Shown here piece by piece: positions 25,103-34,430 of a DNA stretch of 47,601 nt. Numbering within the stretch: position 1 is the first letter of the stretch; each line of letters begins with the position of its first letter. The stretch is from NCBI GenBank assembly GCA_900548545.1, contig URKX01000015.1, forward strand, positions 1 through 47,601, in the 5' to 3' direction. The stretch is from an uncultured Oscillospiraceae bacterium. Its GTDB lineage: Bacteria; Bacillota; Clostridia; Oscillospirales; Acutalibacteraceae. The position numbers were made by a program, and so were the translations under genes. The notes under the pieces are model-generated. The model searched no databases, was not told the DNA's origin, and worked only from the letters and a program-made list of their open reading frames with translations.

Positions 25103-26329
25103 TTACAGGACTGCCTTGTGGAATACTTTCTTGCCCTTCTTGATGACCAGGCCGTTTTCAAAATCAGCCTGGGAGAAGGTCTTGTTGATATCGGTGACCT
25201 TTTCGTCGGCCACAGTGAGCCCGCCCTGCTGGATTAGCCGGCGGCCCTCCCCCTTCGAGGGGATCAGACCAGTTTTCAGCAACAGGTCCAAAACAGCGAT
25301 CTGCCCATCTGTAAAGTCCTCTGCAGACAGCTGGGTGGTGGGCATATTGGCGGTATTTGCCCCGGAGCCAAACAGGGCCCGGGCACCTTCCTGGGCTTTT
25401 GCTGCCTCCTCTTCCCCGTGGACCATCTTGGTCAGCTCAAAGGCCAGGATCTCCTTGGCCTTGTTCAGCTGCTGATCCTTCCAGGTGCTCATCTCGTCAA
25501 TCTGCTCCAAAGGCAGGAAAGTGAGCATCCGGATGCACTTCATTACGTCGGCATCATCCACATTGCGCCAGTACTGGTAGAAGTCGAAGGGATTGGTTTT
25601 ATTGGGATCCAGCCAAACGGCGTTGCCAGCGGTTTTGCCCATTTTTTTGCCGTTGGAGTCGGTGAGCAGGGTGATGGTCATGGCGTGGGCGTCTTTGCCC
25701 AGCTTCCGGCGGATCAGCTCGGTACCGCCCAGCATATTGCTCCACTGGTCGTCACCGCCAAACTCCATGTTGCAGCCGTAATGCTGGAACATGTAGTAGA
25801 AATCGTAGCTCTGCATGATCATATAGTTGAACTCCAGGAAGGACAACCCCTTCTCCATGCGCTGCTTGTAGCACTCAGCCCGGAGCATATTATTGACGCT
25901 GAAGCAGGCGCCCACTTCCCGCAGCAGATCCACATAGTTCAAGTTCAGCAGCCAATCGGCATTGTTGAGCATCATGGCCTTCCCTTCGCCCTCGCCGAAT
26001 TCGATGAAGCGCTCCATCTGCCGCTTGAAGCAGGCAGCGTTATGCTCGATGTCCTCTTTGGTGAGCATTTTGCGCATATCCGTCCGGCCGGAGGGGTCAC
26101 CGATCATGGTGGTGCCACCGCCGATCAGGGCGATGGGCTTGTTCCCCGCCATCTGCAGCCGCTTCATCAAAGTCAGGGCCATAAAATGGCCGGCGGTCAG
26201 GCTATCGGCGGTGCAGTCAAAGCCAATGTAGAAAACCGCTTTGCCGCTGTTGACTACTTCCCGGATCTCTTCCTCGTTGGTGACCTGGGCAATCAAGCCC
26301 CGGGCCTTCAGTTCTTCGTACACTCCCAT
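25103..26329 (-). CDS. tyrS: tyrosyl-tRNA synthetase
   Basis: TyrS charges tRNA-Tyr. The 408-residue class I synthetase has the HIGH-type motif within ADSLTAGHFMALTLMK and a KMSKS-type loop written KMGKT in GKKMGKTAGNAVW. A C-terminal S4 RNA-binding domain begins near DLLLKTGLIPSKGEGRRLI. The substitution of KMGKT for KMSKS is common in bacterial TyrS. AAAGGA lies ten bases before the ATG. The gene is preceded by a T-box leader with a tyrosine specifier and a consensus promoter, and it ends at a bidirectional terminator. Confidence 0.97.
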   Translation of the reverse strand: MGVYEELKARGLIAQVTNEEEIREVVNSGKAVFYIGFDCTADSLTAGHFMALTLMKRLQMAGNKPIALIGGGTTMIGDPSGRTDMRKMLTKEDIEHNAACFKRQMERFIEFGEGEGKAMMLNNADWLLNLNYVDLLREVGACFSVNNMLRAECYKQRMEKGLSFLEFNYMIMQSYDFYYMFQHYGCNMEFGGDDQWSNMLGGTELIRRKLGKDAHAMTITLLTDSNGKKMGKTAGNAVWLDPNKTNPFDFYQYWRNVDDADVMKCIRMLTFLPLEQIDEMSTWKDQQLNKAKEILAFELTKMVHGEEEAAKAQEGARALFGSGANTANMPTTQLSAEDFTDGQIAVLDLLLKTGLIPSKGEGRRLIQQGGLTVADEKVTDINKTFSQADFENGLVIKKGKKVFHKAVL

Positions 26330-26383
26330 TGTGTGTCAGTCCTTTCCAAAAATAAATGTGATTTTTGAAAATGCACCGGGAGG

Positions 26384-26667
26384 CTCTGTTGGCAAAAAGA
26401 AAAGCCCCCTGCATTTTCACGCAGAGGGCGATAAAGTACATTACCGCGGTACCACCTCAATTTATCGCAGCCTTACGGACTGCGACCTTACCGGGCACTT
26501 CCATGCCCTGGCGGAATAACGCCCGCCGCACGGCCGCCCCTACTATACCAGGTTCAAGGCGGCAGCTCAGGAAAGTAATTTCAGTCACCGCCACGCTCTC
26601 GCTTTCACCCGCCGCGAGTTCTCTTTGCCGTGGGACCGGCGCCTACTTGGTTCCTTCATTGCCATTG
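26384..26667 (-). promoter_or_regulatory. T-box leader, tyrosine specific
   Basis: The minus-strand leader before tyrS contains the T-box core AGGTGGTACCGCGG (26444-26457), preceded by long stem I elements including an AGTA-containing bulge. On the 3' side of stem I, AATTACTTT places a UAC codon (plus-strand 26575-26577) in the position expected for the specifier loop, which matches tyrosine and the downstream gene. Uncharged tRNA-Tyr should stabilise the antiterminator and let transcription reach tyrS. The exact 5' end is inferred from the promoter. Confidence 0.93.
26394..26429 (-). terminator. T-box-controlled terminator of the tyrS leader
   Basis: The minus strand gives GCCCTCTGC pairing with GCAGGGGGC across a loop GTGAAAAT, followed by TTTTCTTTTT. 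It lies directly after the T-box sequence, which is the antiterminator partner, so this is the regulated terminator. Confidence 0.92.
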
Positions 26668-26673
26668 AGTGTA

Positions 26674-26702
26674 ATTATACGGCGGTAAACTAGGATTGTC
26701 AA
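26674..26702 (-). promoter_or_regulatory. perfect consensus SigA promoter of tyrS
   Basis: TTGACA (26697-26702), a 17-bp spacer and TATAAT (26674-26679) match the consensus at all twelve bases on the minus strand. The -35 box overlaps the stop codon of recN. Control is left to the T-box leader. Confidence 0.92.
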
Positions 26703-28357
26703 CCCTTTCGCAGCATTTCCTCCGCCATTTTCAGCTGCAAATCAGTGATCTGGTCACCGCCGATGATCCGCGCCACCTCCCGTTTACGGCCATCAAAATC
26801 CAATTCCTGCACTTGGGTGAAGGTGCGTTCCTCTTCCACGTGTTTTTCAATCAACAGGTGGTGGTCTGCCAGGGCAGCCATTTGCGCCAGATGGGTGATG
26901 CATAACACTTGCCGGTTTTGGGAAACCTGCTTCAGCTTCTGCCCCACCTTGTTGGCAGCGGCGCCGCTGATGCCGGTATCCACCTCGTCAAAGATCAAAG
27001 TGTGCACCTTGTCTTTCCCAGACAAAACTGTTTTAATGGCCAGAAGGATCCGGGAAAGCTCGCCACCGGAAGCAATTTTGGACATGGGCTTTGGAGGCTC
27101 CCCTTTGTTGGCCGACACCAGGAACTGGATACGATCACAGCCCATAGCGTACAGAGGCACCCGCTGGATCTCTGTTTCAAACTGGACTCCAGGCATATTG
27201 AGGAACGCCAACTCCCCTTTTACCTGGGAAATAAACTGGCTGGAAGCTGTTTTCCGCCCCTCGGAAAGCTTCCGTGCCAAAGCAATCGCACGGTGTTTCT
27301 GCTCCTCATACAGGGCTTCCAAGCGTTCCCGTTCCTCGTCAGAAAATTCAATCTGGTGAAGCCGGGTACGGCAGTCCTCTAAGAACTCCAGGATTTTTTC
27401 TTCGCTGCCCCCATATTTTAGTCCCAATTTATACAGCAAATCCAGGCGCTCTTCAATGGATTCCAGCAATTCAGGGTCAAACTCTACAGAGATGTCGTGA
27501 AGGGCCCCTTCCACATCTTCCAAAAGATAGCCGGCTTCCTGCAGCTTTTGGGAAGCCTCTTCCAATTCCGGAAGATAGGGCGCAATTTTCGCCGCCTGGG
27601 AGGAAGCTTGGGAAATTCCTCCCAGCAGTCCTTCCCTCTCCTCATCCCCGGAGAGGATGCTTCGAAGGAAATCCAGCGCCTGGGAGATTTTTTCGCTGTT
27701 ACGGATCATTTCCCGCTGGGCTTCCAATTCATCTTGCTCCCCCACCTGCACATTAGCCGCTTCGATCTCGTCGATCTGGTAGTGGAGCAGGTCGGACAAA
27801 CGTGCTTTCTCTCCCTCGTCCGTCTGCAAAGCTTCCAATTCCTGCTGCGTCTTCCGCAGGGCGTGGTAGGCAGCTTGGTATTCTTCCAAAAGGCCTTCTA
27901 AGCCGCCAAAACTGTCCAGATAGGTCATATGCACTTCCGGGGACAGCAATTCATAGCTTTCATGCTGGCCGTGGATCGTAACCAGTTTCGGTCCCAGCTG
28001 TTTCAGCATGGAAACGGTGGCGGGAGCTCCGTTGATTTTACAGGATGGCCGCCCTTCCAGACGGATATCACGTTGGATCAACAGGGAGCCGTCTTCTTCC
28101 CGAGGCAGGGAGAGCTGGTCTAGCAGAGAGAGGGTTTCCTCCTCCAGGCCGGTAAACAGCGCCGATACCGAAGCGCTGCTGGCGCCGGAGCGCACCAGCT
28201 CTTTGGAAGCGCGTTCCCCTAACACGGCATGAATGGCGTCGATGATGATGGATTTCCCAGCGCCGGTTTCACCGGTCAATACAGTAAAACCGCCCTCAAA
28301 GTCGATGGACGCCTTTTCAATGACCGCGATATTGCGAATAAATAACTGAGCAAGCAT
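26699..28357 (-). CDS. recN: DNA repair protein RecN
   Basis: RecN is an SMC-like ATPase of double-strand break repair. The 552-residue protein has Walker A LTGETGAGKS near residue 30, a long central coiled coil rich in Glu, Gln and Leu, then the ABC signature KIASGGELSRI. Walker B is HTLIFDEVDTGISG, followed by the Q/H region CITHLAQMAAL. It begins 6 bp after argR, the conserved argR-recN order of Firmicutes. No LexA box could be assigned because it shares the upstream operon's transcript. Confidence 0.97.
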   Translation of the reverse strand: MLAQLFIRNIAVIEKASIDFEGGFTVLTGETGAGKSIIIDAIHAVLGERASKELVRSGASSASVSALFTGLEEETLSLLDQLSLPREEDGSLLIQRDIRLEGRPSCKINGAPATVSMLKQLGPKLVTIHGQHESYELLSPEVHMTYLDSFGGLEGLLEEYQAAYHALRKTQQELEALQTDEGEKARLSDLLHYQIDEIEAANVQVGEQDELEAQREMIRNSEKISQALDFLRSILSGDEEREGLLGGISQASSQAAKIAPYLPELEEASQKLQEAGYLLEDVEGALHDISVEFDPELLESIEERLDLLYKLGLKYGGSEEKILEFLEDCRTRLHQIEFSDEERERLEALYEEQKHRAIALARKLSEGRKTASSQFISQVKGELAFLNMPGVQFETEIQRVPLYAMGCDRIQFLVSANKGEPPKPMSKIASGGELSRILLAIKTVLSGKDKVHTLIFDEVDTGISGAAANKVGQKLKQVSQNRQVLCITHLAQMAALADHHLLIEKHVEEERTFTQVQELDFDGRKREVARIIGGDQITDLQLKMAEEMLRKG

Positions 28358-28363
28358 ACGTCT

Positions 28364-28816
28364 TCACCTGTTGATAAGTTTCCGGAACTCTTCCTGGCTG
28401 TTTGTTGCGTCTGTATCCGTACGGCACACGATAAAAATGGTATCGTCCCCGGCTAAAGTGCCCACAAACCCCGGCCAATGCATGGAATCCAAAGAGGCGC
28501 ACACCGCTTGAGCCATGCCGACCATGCAGCGGATCACCAGCATATTTTGGGCAGCCTCCACCGAGAGTACCGAATCGGAAAAGAGCGAATAAAATTTCGA
28601 GGACATATCGTTGGTGTTTTCATTGCCGGTGGAATAACGGTATTTCCCCGCCCGGGATAGGGTTTTAACCAAACGCAGCTCTTTAATATCCCGGGAAACT
28701 GTGGCCTGGGTCACGTCAAACCCACTTTCCCGCAGATAGCGCAAGAGTTCGTCCTGGGTGTCGATATCGTGTTCTTTGATCAGTTCCAGTATTTTTGCGT
28801 GACGCCGTGTTTTCAT
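28364..28816 (-). CDS. argR: arginine repressor ArgR/AhrC
   Basis: ArgR is a hexameric transcription factor that uses L-arginine as corepressor. The 150-residue protein has an N-terminal winged helix (KTRRHAKILELIKEHDIDTQDELL, then VTQATVSRDIKELRL). The C-terminal oligomerisation and arginine-binding domain includes GTLAGDDTIFIV with the paired Asp residues. No arginine biosynthetic gene is in the window. The placement between nadK and recN is the usual clostridial arrangement. The spacing of its AAAGGA site from the ATG is long (over 12 bases), so it may be translated weakly. Confidence 0.95.
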   Translation of the reverse strand: MKTRRHAKILELIKEHDIDTQDELLRYLRESGFDVTQATVSRDIKELRLVKTLSRAGKYRYSTGNENTNDMSSKFYSLFSDSVLSVEAAQNMLVIRCMVGMAQAVCASLDSMHWPGFVGTLAGDDTIFIVCRTDTDATNSQEEFRKLINR

Positions 28817-28880
28817 GGATGGGAACCTGTCCTTTCTGGCACAGAGCCGTTTTACTATGTTTCAGTCTTTTCATGGCTGG

Positions 28881-29720
28881 TCATTGCCGTGTTTCTATGA
28901 TTTTCTGATTGAGGATGTCATAAAAATCCTGGCTTCCAAGACGGATAAAACGGGCGACCCTGTCCGCTGGGGAAAACCGCAGACTGTCGCCGGGGAAAAT
29001 CTCCAAGGGCGTTTCCCCGTCCACTGAAAGATAAAGCTTGCCGATATTTTCAGGAATATCCACCAACAGTTGGGATTCCGTTCCAAAAATCACGCTGCGG
29101 TTAAACAGGGAATGGGGACAGATGGGCGTGTACACCAAGCAATCCATATTGGGCTCAATCACAGGCCCACCCGCAGAAAGGGAATAAGCAGTGGAACCTG
29201 TGGGGGTAGCCACAATAAAGCCGTCTGCCCGGTAGCGGTAGGAGCGCCGGCCCAACACCATGTTGTAATCCATAATTTTTGCTGGTTCACCGGAAACCAC
29301 CGCATCATTGAGCGCAAAAAACTGATAAGGGTGCCCTTGGCACGACAGCTCCACCGAAAGCATCAGACGCCGTTCCTCTTGGTAATCCCCGTGTATCAAA
29401 TTGGGAAGCAGGGCAAGCTCATGGCGTTCCACGCCGGCGGTAAACCCCAATTTCCCCGCATTGACGCCCAGCGTTGGCTTCCCCATAGAGGCAGCCAATT
29501 TGGCGGTATGGATGATGGTGCCGTCGCCGCCAATGGCAATAAACACATCGCAGGAAAGGAGGGTGTCCTCCACCTTCTCCTGATAGGTGCCATGGGAGGT
29601 AAACAAGTCTGTTTTTAATACCGTTTCACAGCCGCATCCCGCAAGGACATCCAGCACTTCGTTGGTACAGGCCTGAGCAGCTTCTTTTGTCAAATTGGGC
29701 ACCACAGCCACTTTCACCAA
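28881..29720 (-). CDS. nadK: NAD kinase
   Basis: NadK phosphorylates NAD to NADP. The 279-residue protein has the GGDG motif (IGGDGTIIHTAK) and the NAGKLGF variant of the usual NTGRLGF. A later stretch TGSTAYSLSAGGP is the highly conserved NAD-binding signature. The start is a GTG at 29720 with an excellent AAGGAGG upstream. It follows tlyA by 24 bp. The order dxs-tlyA-nadK-argR-recN is conserved in Clostridia. Confidence 0.97.
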   Translation of the reverse strand: MVKVAVVPNLTKEAAQACTNEVLDVLAGCGCETVLKTDLFTSHGTYQEKVEDTLLSCDVFIAIGGDGTIIHTAKLAASMGKPTLGVNAGKLGFTAGVERHELALLPNLIHGDYQEERRLMLSVELSCQGHPYQFFALNDAVVSGEPAKIMDYNMVLGRRSYRYRADGFIVATPTGSTAYSLSAGGPVIEPNMDCLVYTPICPHSLFNRSVIFGTESQLLVDIPENIGKLYLSVDGETPLEIFPGDSLRFSPADRVARFIRLGSQDFYDILNQKIIETRQ

Positions 29721-29744
29721 AACCCCTCCTTCCCCAAGGCAGCT

Positions 29745-30563
29745 TTATTTCGCGCCGGGACGGTCCAGCGCCTGGTGGGAGGCTTCCACCAGATCCCAGG
29801 CATCCAGGACGCCGCCGGCCTGGCAAGGTTCCTGGGCCTTCTCCAAATAGATCAAATACTCTATGTTGCCTTCGGGCCCTTTGACAGGTGAGAATGTCAG
29901 CCCCAGAACGGAATACCCATTCTCCAAAGAAAACCGGCGGATCTTCTCCACTACCTCTTGATGGACGGACTCGTCCCGGACAACGCCTTTCTTGCCCACT
30001 TTTTCCCGGCCAGCTTCAAACTGGGGCTTGATCAGACAGACCGCTTGGCCGCCATCCCTTAGCAGAGGGCGTACTGCCGGAAGGATGATCTCCAGGGAAA
30101 TGAAAGACACATCCACCGAAAAGAACCCGATCTCCTCCGGGATCTGTTCCCGGGTAAGGTAGCGGGCGTTGGTACGTTCCAAATTGACCACCCGGGGATC
30201 GGTGCGCAAACTCCAAGCCAGCTGACCGTATCCCACATCCACCGCATACACCTTCGCGGCGCCATTTTGCAGCATACAGTCGGTAAAGCCACCGGTAGAG
30301 GCACCGATATCCATACAGGTTTTCCCGGTGAGCGTCAGGCCAAATTCCTTCATGGCTTTTTCCAGCTTTAAGCCGCCCCGGCTCACATATTGCAGGCCCT
30401 TGCCCCGCACTTCCACCTTAACGTCCTCCGGAAAGGTGTCGCCTGGTTTATCGGCCTTTTGATTATCCACATACACCTGACCGGCCATGATCAGCACTTT
30501 CGCCTTTTCCCGGCTCTCAGCCAGGCCCTGTTCTGTCACTAAAACATCAAGCCGTTTCTTCAT
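29745..30563 (-). CDS. tlyA: TlyA-family rRNA 2'-O-methyltransferase
   Basis: This 272-residue protein has an N-terminal S4 RNA-binding domain (RLDVLVTEQGLAESREKAKVLI) followed by an FtsJ-like methyltransferase domain. Within that domain KTCMDIGASTGGFTD is the SAM site. TlyA proteins methylate 16S and/or 23S rRNA riboses, and many are annotated as haemolysins for historical reasons. The ATG at 30563 starts the canonical MKKRLDVL sequence and overlaps the dxs stop by 17 bp. The longer open frame upstream is only dxs read in another frame. The ribosome binding site is weak, so coupling to dxs translation is likely. Confidence 0.94.
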   Translation of the reverse strand: MKKRLDVLVTEQGLAESREKAKVLIMAGQVYVDNQKADKPGDTFPEDVKVEVRGKGLQYVSRGGLKLEKAMKEFGLTLTGKTCMDIGASTGGFTDCMLQNGAAKVYAVDVGYGQLAWSLRTDPRVVNLERTNARYLTREQIPEEIGFFSVDVSFISLEIILPAVRPLLRDGGQAVCLIKPQFEAGREKVGKKGVVRDESVHQEVVEKIRRFSLENGYSVLGLTFSPVKGPEGNIEYLIYLEKAQEPCQAGGVLDAWDLVEASHQALDRPGAK

Positions 30564-32436
30564 GGCTGCGTGATTTCTCCTTTTCCAATGTCTGTCTGAC
30601 AAACTGCTGGATCCCCTCCATGGTAAGGCCCAGCATTTCCAGGGAACGGAACATGGGCGCATGGGGGATAAACGGGTCTTGAATGGCCCGCAGGTAGAAC
30701 TTTCCCTGGAATCCTGCCTGCTCCAGCAAGAATCCGAAGTGTTCCCCAATGCCGCCCCTTTGGATGCCTTCTTCAAAGAAGAAAACATATTTGCAGGAGC
30801 GGGCTTCGTCCACCGCCCCCTGGTCCACAGGGATAATCCGGTTCATTTTCACAAGTTTTACAGAGTATCCTTGCTCTTCCAGCTGCTGGGCTGCCTCAGC
30901 GGCAAATGAAAACTCCCTTCCGTAGGTCACAAAACACAGAGAAGCGTCCATGGAGCCGTATACACTGGAAGGGGAAATCACTGCTTGGAACCCGGTTGGC
31001 TTAAAGAGCTCTTTGCCCCGGGGGTAACGGATAGCGCAAAGCCCCTGCCCCTCCTTCACCAAATAGGAGAGCTGGAGGGTCAGTTCCTCAAAGTACGCGG
31101 GGGAATACACGGTGGTTTGGGGGATCGTCTGCAAATAAGCGGCATCGAATACCCCCTGATGGGTTTTCCCGTCCTCTCCCACCACACCAGCCCGGTCGAT
31201 GGCCAGGATCACTTTGGTGTTTTGCAGCGCAACGTCGTGGATCAGCTGGTCATAAGCCCGCTGCAAAAAGGTGGAATACACGGCAAACACGGGAACCATC
31301 CCCCGTGCAGCCAACCCTCCAGCAAAGGTGACCGCGTGTTCTTCCGAGATGCCCACATCAAAAAAGCGGCTGCGGAATTCTTCACGGAACCCGCTCAGGC
31401 CAGTACCAGCTTGCATAGCCGCAGTGATGGCACACACTTTCAGGTCTTCCCGGGCAAGGTCACAGAGCGATTGCCCGAATACATCGGAAAAGCTTTGGGA
31501 CTTTGCCCCAGTATCTCCCGTAGAAACGTCAAACCCAGAAAGGCCGTGATAAATTGATGGGTCTTGTTCTGCGTATTGATAGCCTTTACCCTTGTATGTG
31601 CGCACATGGAGCAGTACAGGCTTGTGGATCAGCTTGGCGGTTTCCAGAATTTCAGCCAACGCTTTGACGTCGTGCCCATCGAAGGGACCGTAATAGGCAA
31701 ACCCTAAGTCCTCGAAGATATTGGAATTGTAGAACAGCCGTTTTACGTCCCGTTTCACCCTCCGCAAGATCCCGGCAATGCCGGGACCCACCACGGGCAA
31801 TTTTTGCAAGGTACTCTCCAGCCGGTTTTTTGTCTTAATATAACCGGGTTTTGTCCGGATATAGCTGAGATACCTGGCCATGGAACCCACATTTTTAGAG
31901 ATGGACATGGTGTTGTCATTGAGAATGACAATCAAGTTCCGGTGGAGCCTTCCCGCGTTGTTCAGGCCTTCGTAAGCCAGACCGCCGGTAAGGGCGCCAT
32001 CCCCGATGACGGCAACCACATAGCCTTCCCTCCCCTGAAGGTAATTGGCCTCTGAAACCCCCAAAGCGGAGGAAATGGACGTGCTGCTGTGGCCGCAGCT
32101 AAACAGATCATAAGGGCTCTCCTCCCGGCAGGGGAAGCCAGCCAGGCCTCCCTCTTGCCGGATGGTGGAAAATTGGGGATACCGGCCTGTCAGCAGCTTA
32201 TAGGGATAGCTCTGGTGGCCCACATCCCAAACGATGCTGTCCCTGGGAGGCGAAAAAGCCAGGGCTAAAGCCACGGTGAGTTCCACAACACCCAAATTGG
32301 AGGCCAGGTGGCCCCCGTTGGCAGAAACAGTTTCAATGATAACTTGGCGCATTTCCTCGCACAGGGCAGCGAGCTCTTCCCCATCAAACCCTTTGATGTC
32401 TTCCGGGGAATGGATCTTTTCCAGCAAACTTGGCAT
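30547..32436 (-). CDS. dxs: 1-deoxy-D-xylulose-5-phosphate synthase
   Basis: Dxs joins pyruvate and glyceraldehyde 3-phosphate, the first step of the MEP isoprenoid pathway. In the 629-residue thiamine-diphosphate enzyme, DVGHQSYPYKLLTGR holds the active-site His. GDGALTGG...NDNTMSIS is the ThDP/Mg binding motif, and YYGPFDGHD follows. The transketolase-type pyrimidine domain has DVGISEEHAVTFAGG. I chose the ATG at 32436 because CAGGAG lies eight bases upstream. It follows folD by 19 bp and precedes tlyA. Neither xseA/xseB nor ispA, common upstream neighbours in other Clostridia, is present here. Confidence 0.97.
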   Translation of the reverse strand: MPSLLEKIHSPEDIKGFDGEELAALCEEMRQVIIETVSANGGHLASNLGVVELTVALALAFSPPRDSIVWDVGHQSYPYKLLTGRYPQFSTIRQEGGLAGFPCREESPYDLFSCGHSSTSISSALGVSEANYLQGREGYVVAVIGDGALTGGLAYEGLNNAGRLHRNLIVILNDNTMSISKNVGSMARYLSYIRTKPGYIKTKNRLESTLQKLPVVGPGIAGILRRVKRDVKRLFYNSNIFEDLGFAYYGPFDGHDVKALAEILETAKLIHKPVLLHVRTYKGKGYQYAEQDPSIYHGLSGFDVSTGDTGAKSQSFSDVFGQSLCDLAREDLKVCAITAAMQAGTGLSGFREEFRSRFFDVGISEEHAVTFAGGLAARGMVPVFAVYSTFLQRAYDQLIHDVALQNTKVILAIDRAGVVGEDGKTHQGVFDAAYLQTIPQTTVYSPAYFEELTLQLSYLVKEGQGLCAIRYPRGKELFKPTGFQAVISPSSVYGSMDASLCFVTYGREFSFAAEAAQQLEEQGYSVKLVKMNRIIPVDQGAVDEARSCKYVFFFEEGIQRGGIGEHFGFLLEQAGFQGKFYLRAIQDPFIPHAPMFRSLEMLGLTMEGIQQFVRQTLEKEKSRSHEETA

Positions 32437-32455
32437 AAGGACAACTCCTGTTTTG

Positions 32456-33310
32456 TCAGAGCAGGCCATTTTGCAACTTGGCGGCAGTGACGGTGTTTTT
32501 CAGCAGCATGGCGATGGTCATGGGACCAACGCCACCAGGCACCGGGGTGATGTAGGATGCCAACGGCTCCACTGCAGCAAAGTCCACGTCACCACAGAGT
32601 TTACCTGTTCCATCCCGGTTCATGCCCACATCAATGACCACAGCCCCCCGCTTGACCATATCCGCTGTAACAAAGCGGCTTTTCCCCACAGCGGAAACCA
32701 GAATGTCTGCCTGGCTTGTGACAGCAGGCAAATCTTTCGTACGGCTGTGACAGATGGTCACTGTGCCGTTTTGGTGGAGCAGCAGCATGGCCATGGGTTT
32801 GCCCACAATATTGCTGCGGCCAATTACAACACACCGCTTTCCCTCCACAGGAATGTCATAGGCCTTCAGCAGCTCCATAATGCCCGCAGGGGTACAGGGT
32901 AAAAAGTGGTAATCGCCAATCATGATCTTCCCCACGTTATAGGCGTGGAAAGCATCCACATCTTTTTCGGGAGCAATGGCCTCTACCACAGCGCCTTCAT
33001 CCAGCCCTTTGGGCAAGGGGGATTGTACCAGGATCCCATGGATATCCTTCTTGGCGTTGAGCTTATCCACCAGGGCCAACAGCTGATCCTGGGTGGTGGA
33101 GGCTGGCAAAGCATACTCTTCCGAGTAAATCCCGGTAGCTTGACAGGCCTTTTTCTTGTTGTTCACATAGATCCTGGAAGCGGGGTCGTCCCCAACGATC
33201 ACCACCGCCAGCCCCGGACACACGCCTTGCCCCTTCAAAGCGGCCACTTCTTGGGCTACAGCGTTCCGCACCTGTGCTGACACAGCTTTTCCATCCATCC
33301 GTACAGCCAT
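32456..33310 (-). CDS. folD: bifunctional methylene-tetrahydrofolate dehydrogenase/cyclohydrolase
   Basis: FolD interconverts 5,10-methylene-THF, methenyl-THF and 10-formyl-THF. The 284-residue protein carries YVNNKKKACQATGI with the catalytic Lys, VQSPLPKGL, PCTPAGIMELL and the NADP-binding GRSNIVGKPMAMLL. ATG at 33310 has AAGGGG upstream. Together with fhs (40089-41765) it supplies one-carbon units from formate. It lies between lgt (20 bp gap) and dxs (19 bp gap), so all three are likely in one transcript. Confidence 0.97.
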   Translation of the reverse strand: MAVRMDGKAVSAQVRNAVAQEVAALKGQGVCPGLAVVIVGDDPASRIYVNNKKKACQATGIYSEEYALPASTTQDQLLALVDKLNAKKDIHGILVQSPLPKGLDEGAVVEAIAPEKDVDAFHAYNVGKIMIGDYHFLPCTPAGIMELLKAYDIPVEGKRCVVIGRSNIVGKPMAMLLLHQNGTVTICHSRTKDLPAVTSQADILVSAVGKSRFVTADMVKRGAVVIDVGMNRDGTGKLCGDVDFAAVEPLASYITPVPGGVGPMTIAMLLKNTVTAAKLQNGLL

Positions 33311-33330
33311 ATTTGTTCCCCTTCCTCTTC

Positions 33331-34398
33331 TCACAAATTTTGCCCCTCAGACGGCTCTTTCTCCCCATCGCCTTCCTGGGCATCCTTCTCGGCAGCCTGC
33401 TCAGAAACCGTCCCCTGGGACTTCTGCTTCTCTTCCGCTAGCTTTTCTTGAAGGGTATCCCCAAAGATCTCCCGGACCTCTTCCTCCGGCAAATCCCCAA
33501 AGATAGTGCTGGGAGCGTGTTCTTCTTCCTCCTCCACAGGAGGGACTTCATCCAGACAGACAGCCTCCATGATATGGGGGTCACCACAGCCGGTCAGGCT
33601 GGTCTTGTGACGGAAGACGATCAACAGGGCAATCCCGGCAACCACACAAACTGCCGCAATCACCTGGGACACACGCAAAACGGTGCCGGGGATGATGAGG
33701 CTATCCGTGCGCAGGCCTTCAATAAAGAACCGGCAAGCACCGTACCACACAATGTACAGCAGGAACGTCTGGCCGTCATAGCGGCGGAACTTCCTGGTAA
33801 AGAAATGCAACAGCACAAACCCCAGCAAACACAACAGGGATTCATACAAGAAACAGGGGTGGACATTGCCCTCTACCACAGCAGCAGTATTATCGCTGTG
33901 CATTCCCCAAGGCAGGTCGGTAGCCCCGCCAAAAGCTTCTTGGTTGATAAAATTCCCCCAGCGGCCCACACCCTGGCCAATCAAAAAGCCCAAAGAAGCG
34001 ATGTCCAACACAGCGGCCACTTTCAGCTTGCGGACTTTGGCCATCAAGCTGCCGAATACCACCGCGCCAATCAAGCCGCCGTAAATCGCCAAGCCTCCGT
34101 CGTGGATGCGGAAAATCTCCGCAGGATTTTTCAGGTATTTGTCCCCCGGGTAAAAGACCACGTAGAACAGCCGCGCGCAGACCACTCCGGCAATCAAGCC
34201 AACAATGACCACATCAAACAAGCGGTTGATGTCGATATTCATTTTTTTACAGCTAAAGCTGGCATAGACCAGCGCCAATAGGAATCCCACCGCAATAATA
34301 ATCCCGTACCAATAGACGTTGAAATTGCCGATGGAGAAAGCCACCGTATTCACAGTGAATTCCAGCCCCAAATGTGGGAAGGTGATCTCATGAGTCAT
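33331..34398 (-). CDS. lgt: prolipoprotein diacylglyceryl transferase, with long acidic tail
   Basis: Lgt is a membrane enzyme that attaches diacylglycerol to the lipobox cysteine of prolipoproteins. The roughly 270-residue N-terminal part has about seven hydrophobic segments and the signature GRWGNFINQEAFGG. The conserved His of the HGG motif found in E. coli Lgt appears as Tyr in LAIYGG, as is common in Firmicutes. Residues 270-355 form an unusual hydrophilic, Glu-rich tail (PPVEEEEEHAP and onward), absent from most Lgt proteins. AAAGGAGG precedes the ATG. It follows the M16 peptidase pair by 32 bp. Confidence 0.95.
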   Translation of the reverse strand: MTHEITFPHLGLEFTVNTVAFSIGNFNVYWYGIIIAVGFLLALVYASFSCKKMNIDINRLFDVVIVGLIAGVVCARLFYVVFYPGDKYLKNPAEIFRIHDGGLAIYGGLIGAVVFGSLMAKVRKLKVAAVLDIASLGFLIGQGVGRWGNFINQEAFGGATDLPWGMHSDNTAAVVEGNVHPCFLYESLLCLLGFVLLHFFTRKFRRYDGQTFLLYIVWYGACRFFIEGLRTDSLIIPGTVLRVSQVIAAVCVVAGIALLIVFRHKTSLTGCGDPHIMEAVCLDEVPPVEEEEEHAPSTIFGDLPEEEVREIFGDTLQEKLAEEKQKSQGTVSEQAAEKDAQEGDGEKEPSEGQNL

Positions 34399-34430
34399 AA
34401 CGCAAGTTCCTCCTTTCGATTGGGTCGTTC

